Source of the DNA: Thauera sp.
GTDB lineage: Bacteria; Pseudomonadota; Gammaproteobacteria; Burkholderiales; Rhodocyclaceae
Assembly (NCBI GenBank): GCA_023150215.1
Contig: JAKLLJ010000112.1
Location: 1-9,192, forward strand
Length of the DNA: 9,192 nt
Reading direction: 5' to 3'
This document shows, piece by piece, positions 1-5,349 of this stretch. The position numbers and the translations under genes were made by a program. Every line of letters begins with the position of its first letter. Position 1 is the first letter of the stretch. The notes beneath the pieces were generated by a model. That model was not told the DNA's origin. It searched no databases and saw only the letters and a program-made list of their open reading frames with translations.

Positions 1-649
1 CTTCGGCGGCATGCGGCGGCGGATCCGCGTTATGGGTTTCCCCAATAGGCGGCAGCAGGCGCTGCAGGTGGGCGAGCAGGCATTCGCCGACCTGCTCGAC
101 ACTGGCGTCGATGCCGAAGTCCTTCATGCGGATCGTCTTCAGGCCTTCGTAGCCGCAGGGGTTGATCCAGCCAAAGGGCGTGAGGTCGGCATCCACGTTG
201 ATCGCCAGGCCGTGGTAGCTGCAGCCGTTCTTCACCCGCAGGCCGAGCGCGGCAATCTTGTCGCCGGCGACGTAGACGCCGGGCGCACCGTCCTTGCGTG
301 CGGCGGCAAGACCGTAGCCGGCCAGGGTGTCGATGATCGCCTGCTCCATCAGCCACACCAGCTCGCGCACCTTGAGCTTGCGTCGATGCAGGTCCAGCAG
401 CAGGTAGGCCACCAGCTGACCGGGGCCGTGATAGGTGATCTGGCCGCCGCGATCGATGTGCACCAGCGGGATGGCGGCGGGGTTCTGCAGCAGATGCTCG
501 GGCTTGCCGGCCTGGCCGAGGGTGTACACCGGCGGATGCTGCAGCAGCCAGATCTCGTCCGCGGTCGCGGCGCCCCGTTGTGCGGTGAACACGCGCATCG
601 CCTCGAGCGCGGGCGCGTACTCCACCAGGCCGAGGCGCTTGACGATCAC
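1..649 (-). CDS. lipB: Octanoyltransferase LipB (3' end outside window)
   Basis: Cytoplasmic lipoyl(octanoyl) transferase, which moves octanoate from octanoyl-ACP to the lipoyl domains of 2-oxoacid dehydrogenases and GcvH; LipA then inserts sulfur. I translated 216 codons by hand with no stop before the left edge, so the C-terminus is missing; E. coli LipB is about 213 residues, so little should be lost. Visible family motifs are RGGQITYHGPGQ (67-78), the catalytic lysine K131 in GDKIAALG, NGCSYHGLAINV (141-152) and the acyl-accepting cysteine C165 in NPCGYEG. The K-to-C spacing of 34 equals that recalled for the E. coli and M. tuberculosis enzymes. The start is GTG at 649-647; it overlaps the ybeD stop (GTGA) and has AAGG seven bases upstream, and the N-terminus VIVKRLGLVEY aligns with ILVRQLGLQPY of E. 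coli. The tail after about residue 202 is rich in His and Pro and unlike E. coli. lipA would be expected just beyond the left edge (inference). Confidence 0.96.
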   Translation of the reverse strand, partial: MIVKRLGLVEYAPALEAMRVFTAQRGAATADEIWLLQHPPVYTLGQAGKPEHLLQNPAAIPLVHIDRGGQITYHGPGQLVAYLLLDLHRRKLKVRELVWLMEQAIIDTLAGYGLAAARKDGAPGVYVAGDKIAALGLRVKNGCSYHGLAINVDADLTPFGWINPCGYEGLKTIRMKDFGIDASVEQVGECLLAHLQRLLPPIGETHNADPPPHAAE

Positions 650-930
650 AGCACCACCTTGACCATCGGATGCGCGGTCAGCTCGCGGTACAGGGCGTCG
701 ACCTGACCCTGCGACAGCGCGCGGAAGGTGCAGGTGACGGCGAGATAGTTGCCCTTGCTCGACGGCCGCATCTCGACGCCAGCGGGGTCGAAGTCGGGGG
801 CGTGGCGCAGCACGACCTCGATCACCGCCTGCGCAAAGCCGTCGACGCGGGCACCCATGATCTTGATCGGGAAGTCGCAGGGGTATTCGATCAGCGTCTG
901 GCGCGCCTGTGCTTGTCGGGTGTCATCCAT
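646..930 (-). CDS. ybeD: YbeD-like DUF493 protein
   Basis: Small cytoplasmic protein of 94 residues, close to the 87 of E. coli YbeD. The segment YPCDFPIKIMG (16-26) matches the start of the DUF493 ferredoxin-like fold, and the remainder fits its alternating strand-helix pattern, with an SSKGNYLAVTCTF strand at about 57-69. The biochemical role is not established; a regulatory, ACT-like role has been suggested from the fold, and it lies beside lipB in many proteobacteria. The ATG start overlaps the end of dat by 8 bases (ATGGATGA). A GGTGA that could pair with 16S rRNA lies six bases upstream, inside dat, so its translation is probably coupled to dat. Its own stop overlaps the lipB GTG. Family assignment is firm; function is unknown. 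Confidence 0.93.
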   Translation of the reverse strand: MDDTRQAQARQTLIEYPCDFPIKIMGARVDGFAQAVIEVVLRHAPDFDPAGVEMRPSSKGNYLAVTCTFRALSQGQVDALYRELTAHPMVKVVL

Positions 931-1783
931 TTCGCATCACCGTGTTCTTGAAGTCCTGGTACCAGGCGAACATCTGCCGCCCCATCGGACCGGGCTGGCC
1001 AGTGCCGACCGCACGCCCATCGAGGGACGTGATCGGCAGCACTTCCTTGGTGGACGAGGTCATCCACAGCTCGTCGGCCGTGCGCACCTCGGCTTCGAGC
1101 ACCTCGCGTACCGCGTGCGTCATGCCGTGCGTGCGCGCGAGTTCGAGCACCACGTCGTAGGTGACGCCGGGCAGCATCAGGTGGCTCTTGGGCGGCACGA
1201 GCAGCACGCCGTCCTTGCACACGAAGATGCTGGAGGCGGCCCCTTCGGTGAGGAAGCTGTCGCGGAACAGCACGGTTTCCATGCAGCCGTGGTCGATCGC
1301 ATGCTGGCGCAGCAGGCAGTTGGCGAGCATCGACACCGTCTTGAGGTCGCAGCGCAGCCAGCGGATGTCGGCGGCGCTGACCGCGGCGATACCGCTGGCG
1401 AGCTGCGCGGCACTCGGCGTGACGAGCGGCTCGCTCATCAGGAACACCGTCGGCCTGACTTCCGGCAAGGGAAAAGCGTGGTTGCGCCGGGTGTCGGCGC
1501 CGCGCGTGACCTGCAGGTACACCGACTGGTCGTCCCACGGGTTGCGGGCGACGATCTCGGCGATGATCGCCTTCCATTCGTCCGCCCCATGCGGATCGGC
1601 CAGGCGCATCGCCGCGAGCGTGTTGCCCAGTCGGGCGACATGCTCGTCAAGGCGGAAGGGGCGGCGCGAGTACACCGGGATGACCTCGTAGGCGCCATCG
1701 CCGAACAGGAAGCCGCGGTCCATCGGCGACACGCGGGCTTCGGCGAGCGGCAGGTAGGTGCCATCGACATAAGCAGTGGTCAC
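923..1783 (-). CDS. dat: D-alanine (D-amino acid) aminotransferase, PLP fold type IV
   Basis: Predicted cytoplasmic PLP enzyme that interconverts D-alanine + 2-oxoglutarate and pyruvate + D-glutamate. The 286-residue length is typical of Bacillus-type D-amino acid transaminases. Seen in the sequence: the fold IV N-terminus DRGFLFGDGAYEVIPVY (22-38, containing E33), the substrate-carboxylate motif R100-N-H102 (the R98/H100 pair of the Bacillus enzyme), the Schiff-base lysine K148 in RCDLKTVSMLAN, E180 in LTEGAASSIF beside the cofactor nitrogen, and LPGVTYDVVLEL at 204-215. The R-x-H motif favours Dat over branched-chain aminotransferase or aminodeoxychorismate lyase, the other fold IV possibilities. 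The start is GTG with a strong GGGAGG seven to eight bases upstream, 19 bases after the dacA stop. Its place after a carboxypeptidase that releases D-alanine suggests D-Ala recycling or D-Glu supply (inference). Confidence 0.9.
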   Translation of the reverse strand: MTTAYVDGTYLPLAEARVSPMDRGFLFGDGAYEVIPVYSRRPFRLDEHVARLGNTLAAMRLADPHGADEWKAIIAEIVARNPWDDQSVYLQVTRGADTRRNHAFPLPEVRPTVFLMSEPLVTPSAAQLASGIAAVSAADIRWLRCDLKTVSMLANCLLRQHAIDHGCMETVLFRDSFLTEGAASSIFVCKDGVLLVPPKSHLMLPGVTYDVVLELARTHGMTHAVREVLEAEVRTADELWMTSSTKEVLPITSLDGRAVGTGQPGPMGRQMFAWYQDFKNTVMRNG

Positions 1784-1802
1784 GAGCGATCCTCCCGCCG
1801 GC

Positions 1803-2930
1803 TTACAGGCTCTTGAAGAACATCACGATGGCGTCCCACAGGCGGCCGAAGAATCCGGCGATCTCGACGTCCTGCAGCGCCAGCACCGGGTACTGGCCGA
1901 GCGGCTTGCCGTCGACCGCCACGGTCAGGGTGCCGACCTCCTGGCCGCGGCCGATGGGCGCGAGCAGTGGCTGCCGGCTCTCGAGGGTGACCTGGATCTT
2001 GCTCGCCGCTTCCTTGGGCACCGTCAGCACGAAATCACGGGTGAAGCCGACCGGCAACTCGTTGAGCTTGCCCTTCCAGACGCGGAACTGCGACAGCGCC
2101 TCGTCGGCGGAATAGAGCTTCACCGTCTCGTAGAACTGATAGCCGAAGTTGAGCAGCTTGAGCGACTCCTGGGCACGCACCGTGTCCGAGCTGGCGCCGA
2201 GCACCACCGACACCAGGCGACGCTCGCCGCGACGGGCCGTCGACACCAGGCAATAGCCGGCGCTGCTGGTGTGGCCGGTCTTCATGCCGTCGACCGACGG
2301 ATCCATGTACAGCAGGCGGTTGCGGTTGGGCTGCTTGATGTTGTTGTAGGTGTATTCCTTGAGCGAATACAGGCTGTAGTACTCGGGGAAGTCACGCACG
2401 ATCGCGCTCGCCAGGCGGGCGAGATCGCGCGCCGAGGTGTAGAGCTGAGGGTCGGGCAGGCCGGTGGAGTTGGTGAAGTTGGTGTTGGTCATGCCCAGGC
2501 GCTGGGCTTCGCGGTTCATCAGCGCGGCGAAGGCCTCCTCGCTGCCGGCGATGGTCTCGGCGAGCGCGACGCAGGCATCGTTGCCCGACTGCACGATCAC
2601 GCCGCGGATCAGCTCGTCCGCGGTCACCGGCTTGTTCGGCTCGATGAACATGCGCGAGCCCTCCATGCGCCAGGCCCTGGTCGACACCGGAACCACCTGG
2701 TCGGGCTTGAGCGAGCCGTCCTTGAGCTTGGAGAAGGTGATGTACGCGGTCATCAGCTTGGTCAGCGAGGCCGGCTCGATGCGGGCGTCGGCGTCCTTTT
2801 CTGCCAGCGTCTGGCCGGTGGCGTGGTCGACCAGCGCCCAGGCCTTGGCGGCAAGTACCGGGGGCGGCACGGACTGCGCGAGCGCAGACAGCGAGAACAA
2901 GGAAACAAGTACGGCAATAAGGAAGCGCAT
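1803..2930 (-). CDS. dacA: D-alanyl-D-alanine carboxypeptidase, PBP5/6 family
   Basis: Periplasmic low-molecular-weight PBP that removes the terminal D-Ala from peptidoglycan pentapeptides and so controls cross-link substrate. From the chosen ATG at 2930 it is 375 residues (E. coli DacA is 403). A signal peptide occupies residues 1-18, with likely cleavage ALA|QS. The penicillin-binding motifs are complete: S55-L-T-K58 with nucleophile S55, S115-G-N117, and K217-T-G219 in DGMKTGHTSSAGY. A C-terminal beta domain (about 275-350) leads into the amphipathic helix GFFGRLWDAIVMFFKSL, which in this family anchors the enzyme to the outer face of the inner membrane. The reading frame is open for 22 more codons upstream, but that stretch lacks a signal-peptide start and crosses the promoter, so it was rejected. 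The SD is a weak AGG eight bases before ATG. It is the first gene of its own promoter unit, followed by dat. Confidence 0.96.
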   Translation of the reverse strand: MRFLIAVLVSLFSLSALAQSVPPPVLAAKAWALVDHATGQTLAEKDADARIEPASLTKLMTAYITFSKLKDGSLKPDQVVPVSTRAWRMEGSRMFIEPNKPVTADELIRGVIVQSGNDACVALAETIAGSEEAFAALMNREAQRLGMTNTNFTNSTGLPDPQLYTSARDLARLASAIVRDFPEYYSLYSLKEYTYNNIKQPNRNRLLYMDPSVDGMKTGHTSSAGYCLVSTARRGERRLVSVVLGASSDTVRAQESLKLLNFGYQFYETVKLYSADEALSQFRVWKGKLNELPVGFTRDFVLTVPKEAASKIQVTLESRQPLLAPIGRGQEVGTLTVAVDGKPLGQYPVLALQDVEIAGFFGRLWDAIVMFFKSL

Positions 2931-2967
2931 CGGAAAAACCTGGAAAAACGGGGAAGGGGAACGGCAG

Positions 2968-2996
2968 ATTATAGGCGCCGCCTCCGGGCAGGCCAA
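2968..2996 (-). promoter_or_regulatory. Sigma70-type promoter for dacA-dat-ybeD-lipB
   Basis: On the minus strand the -35 hexamer is TTGGCC (2996-2991; 4 of 6 consensus) and the -10 is a perfect TATAAT (2973-2968), separated by exactly 17 bases. Transcription would begin near 2961, leaving a leader of about 30 bases before the dacA ATG at 2930. A perfect -10 is rare by chance in DNA this GC-rich, and it sits in the only large gap of the cluster. This supports an independent start for the second gene block. Not tested experimentally. Confidence 0.72.
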
Positions 2997-3021
2997 AAAT
3001 CGAAAGCCTTTGTTGCAACCC

Positions 3022-3038
3022 GGGCGCAGCGCGCGCCC
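3022..3038 (-). repeat. GC-rich inverted repeat just after the rlpA stop
   Basis: The arms GGGCGC and GCGCCC flank a 5-base loop and begin on the base after the rlpA TGA. A 6-bp all-GC stem could protect the 3' end of a processed message or slow polymerase. No U-run follows within ten bases, so it does not qualify as an intrinsic terminator. In such GC-rich DNA a 6-bp palindrome can also arise by chance. Confidence 0.4.
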
Positions 3039-4193
3039 TCAGCGCACGACGACGAACGGCTTGAGCTTGAGTACCGAGCCCATGCGCTCGGCGGCACTGC
3101 GCGCGGCATCGACGGTGTCGTAGGGACCGGCATGCAGGCGAAAACGTTCGCCATCGGCGAACAGCTCGAAGCGCTCGGCGAGGTTCGCTGCCTGGTTGCG
3201 CACCGTGTCGCGAAAGCCTTCGGCGTTGGCATAGGTCGAAAATGCGCCGAGCTGGAGAAAGATGCCCGCGCTCGCCGAGGCCACCGGCGGCGCCAGGCCG
3301 CCGGCCGCACCGCAGGCCGCGACTTCGGCACACTCCGCCGGTGCGGGCGCCATCTGCGACGCGGCAAGCGGCGCGGGGGCGCTCGCCGGGACCGCGGCGG
3401 CGACCGTCGGCGCGACCGCGAGCGGTGCGAGCGGCTTCATGCCGATCGCCGGCTCGCTGCTCGGCACGAGGCCCTCGTTGGCGCGTGCGCGCAAGGGCGG
3501 CACCGGCTTGGCTGCGGCCATCAGCGGGGCCTCGCCGGGCAGGATCTGTTCGACCTCGACCTCGGCGCTGCCGCGGTTGACGTAGCCGAGCTTGTGCGCC
3601 GCAGCGTAGGACAGATCGATCACCCGCCCGCGCAGGAAGGGCCCGCGGTCATTGACACGCACCACCACCGAACGGCCGTTGGCGAGATTGGTCACGCGCG
3701 CATAGCTCGGGATCGGCAGCGTCGGGTGCGCGGCAGTCATCGCATACATGTCGTAGGGCTCGCCGCTGGACGTCGGGTTGCCATGGAAGCGGCGTCCATA
3801 CCAGCTGCCGTGGCCGCGCTGGCGGAACGGGCGCACCGTGGTCACCGGCACGAAGCTCTGCCCCATCACGTGGTAGGGCCGGTTGGCGAAGCGGTGCAGG
3901 GGCTCGTCGCGCGGTTCGGCGTCGGGGATGGCGTCGAGATCGGCCGGCACGTCGTCGCCCGGACCGTCGTCCTTGTAGTAGCCGCCGCCGCGCTGCGCAC
4001 TGCGTGCGGGGGGCTCGGCGCGCGCTGGCGCCTCGACGCCGACCGGGTCGCGTGTGGGCGTCGAGCCGCAGGCCGACAGCAGAACGACGGCGCAGGCCAG
4101 CCCCGCGGCGCGCGCGGCGCGGTGCAAGCAGGCGCGGGGCGGATGAATTCGGGCAGGCGCGCCGGCACGCGGCGCCAGGAGTGCAGGAGTCAT
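3039..4193 (-). CDS. rlpA: RlpA septal-ring lipoprotein, DPBB lytic transglycosylase with SPOR domain
   Basis: Predicted outer-membrane lipoprotein; P. aeruginosa RlpA cleaves glycan strands lacking stem peptides and binds such denuded septal peptidoglycan through its SPOR domain. The 384-residue frame shows a lipobox L39-S40-A41-C42, a conserved pre-domain (GGGYYKDDGPGDD, then DEPLHRFANRPY), and a double-psi beta-barrel at about 126-216 beginning GHGSWYGRRFHG. Putative active-site residues E145, H156 and D182 (in RVNDRGPF) keep the 11 and 26 residue spacings of P. aeruginosa E120, H131 and D157 as I recall them. An Ala/Pro-rich linker of about 80 residues follows, then a SPOR domain (about 308-384, starting GIFLQLGAF). 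The ATG at 4193 lies 13 bases after the rodA stop with AAGG nine bases upstream, but gives a long signal n-region. The in-frame TTG at 4127 would give a neat 20-residue lipoprotein signal but lacks an SD. Confidence 0.94.
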   Translation of the reverse strand: MTPALLAPRAGAPARIHPPRACLHRAARAAGLACAVVLLSACGSTPTRDPVGVEAPARAEPPARSAQRGGGYYKDDGPGDDVPADLDAIPDAEPRDEPLHRFANRPYHVMGQSFVPVTTVRPFRQRGHGSWYGRRFHGNPTSSGEPYDMYAMTAAHPTLPIPSYARVTNLANGRSVVVRVNDRGPFLRGRVIDLSYAAAHKLGYVNRGSAEVEVEQILPGEAPLMAAAKPVPPLRARANEGLVPSSEPAIGMKPLAPLAVAPTVAAAVPASAPAPLAASQMAPAPAECAEVAACGAAGGLAPPVASASAGIFLQLGAFSTYANAEGFRDTVRNQAANLAERFELFADGERFRLHAGPYDTVDAARSAAERMGSVLKLKPFVVVR

Positions 4194-4206
4194 CGGTCGG
4201 GCCTTG

Positions 4207-5349
4207 TCAGGTCTTGTCCGCGAAGCGGCTGCGCTGGATGCTCATCAGGATGCCGATACCCAGACAGAGCGTGACGAGCGCGGTTCCACCATAGCTGATG
4301 AAGGGCAGCGGCACGCCCACCACGGGCAGGATGCCGCTCACCATGCCCATGTTCACGAAAGCATAAGTGAAGAAAATCATGGTGATCGCCCCGGCAAGGA
4401 GGCGCGAGGCATGGGTGGGGGCGTTGGCCGCGATATGGAAGCCGCGCAGCAGCAGCACGACGTAGATCGCGAGCAAGACCAGCGCGCCGACAAGGCCGAA
4501 CTCCTCGGCGAGCACCGCGAAGATGAAGTCGGTGTGGCGCTCGGGCAGGAAGGCGAGGTGGGTCTGGGTGCCGTCCATCCAGCCCTTGCCGGTGAGCCCA
4601 CCGGAGCCGATCGCGATCGTGGACTGGATGATGTGGAAGCCCTTGCCGAGCGGGTCGCGGGTGGGGTCGAGCAGGGTGCACACGCGCTGCTTCTGGTATT
4701 CGCGCAGCACCTGCCAGTCCACCTCGGGCTGGCACAGGGTGTCGCCGAAGGCGACGATCGAGCCCAGCCCGATCACGCCCGCAACCACCAGCGGTATCAG
4801 CAGCTTCCACGACAGCCCGGCAAAGTAGATCACGTACAGGCCGGAGGCCGCCACCAGCAGGCTGGTGCCGAGATCGGGCTGGATCACGATCAGGCCGACC
4901 GGGACAAGCAGCAGCACGGCGGCGACGATGAAATCGGCAAAGCGCGTCTGCCCCTCGCGCAGCTGGAAGAACCAGGCGAGCATCAAGGGCATCGCGATCT
5001 TCATCAGTTCGGAAGGCTGGATGCGCGCCACACCAAGGTCGAGCCAGCGCTGCGCGCCCTTGGAGACCTCGCCGAACAGCTCCACCGCCACCAGCAGCAC
5101 CACGCCGAGCAGGTAGAGCGGCACCGCCATCGACAACAGCCGCTGCGGCTTGAGCCAGGCCAGCCCCCACATACCGGCGAGGGCGATGCCGATGTGGGTG
5201 ATCTGCGAGTCGAGACGCTCCGGCGAGGCGCTCTGCATCAGCACATGGGCGTAGCCGAGCAGCGCGGCGAGCACCAGCATCAGCACCGGGTCGAGCGGGC
5301 GCAGGAAGCCGAGGACGAGTGCAAGCGGGTTGAAGCGGGTGTCGTTCAT
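4207..5349 (-). CDS. rodA: RodA, SEDS peptidoglycan glycosyltransferase
   Basis: Inner-membrane polymerase that extends glycan strands from lipid II in the elongasome, working with PBP2. It has 380 residues, mostly hydrophobic segments consistent with the family's ten membrane helices. Signature stretches are SKGAQRWLDLG (96-106), IQPSELMKIA (110-119), QPDLGTS (157-163), QKQRVCTLLDP (219-229), GKGWMDGTQTHLAFLPERHTD (254-274) and GILPVVGVPLPFISYGG (339-355). D274 of ERHTD should be the essential aspartate equivalent to E. coli D262. Compared with remembered E. coli RodA there is an insert of about 12 residues near 202-215 in the large periplasmic loop, carrying C206, with C224 nearby. The ATG overlaps the mrdA stop as ATGA and has a strong GAGGAG six bases upstream, so it is probably coupled to mrdA and made in step with PBP2. 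Confidence 0.97.
   Translation of the reverse strand: MNDTRFNPLALVLGFLRPLDPVLMLVLAALLGYAHVLMQSASPERLDSQITHIGIALAGMWGLAWLKPQRLLSMAVPLYLLGVVLLVAVELFGEVSKGAQRWLDLGVARIQPSELMKIAMPLMLAWFFQLREGQTRFADFIVAAVLLLVPVGLIVIQPDLGTSLLVAASGLYVIYFAGLSWKLLIPLVVAGVIGLGSIVAFGDTLCQPEVDWQVLREYQKQRVCTLLDPTRDPLGKGFHIIQSTIAIGSGGLTGKGWMDGTQTHLAFLPERHTDFIFAVLAEEFGLVGALVLLAIYVVLLLRGFHIAANAPTHASRLLAGAITMIFFTYAFVNMGMVSGILPVVGVPLPFISYGGTALVTLCLGIGILMSIQRSRFADKT

Larger units (their letters stand above)
2931..3038 (-). other. rlpA-dacA intergenic region
   Basis: The largest gap in the window (108 bases). Read in the direction of transcription it holds a 6-bp GC hairpin directly after the rlpA stop, an AT-richer stretch, a sigma70-like promoter, and a leader of roughly 30 bases before the dacA ATG. 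I found no open reading frame of note and no clear intrinsic terminator, so read-through from rlpA into dacA is possible. Confidence 0.75.

Noticed and set aside
749..1816. Plus-strand open frame of 355 codons antisense to dat
   Set aside because: It is the complement of an intact PLP enzyme with all catalytic residues present, and shows no family motif itself.
2931..2996. 22-codon N-terminal extension of DacA
   Set aside because: It would start inside the -35 element and place a non-signal stretch in front of a good signal peptide.
3022..3038. Intrinsic terminator after rlpA
   Set aside because: The stem is only 6 bp and no T-run follows it; kept only as an inverted repeat.
1776..4274. Plus-strand open frame of 832 codons antisense to dacA and rlpA
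   Set aside because: Same His/Arg/Ala/Gly-rich antisense shadow. It crosses the dacA promoter and two real genes with complete catalytic motifs on the other strand.
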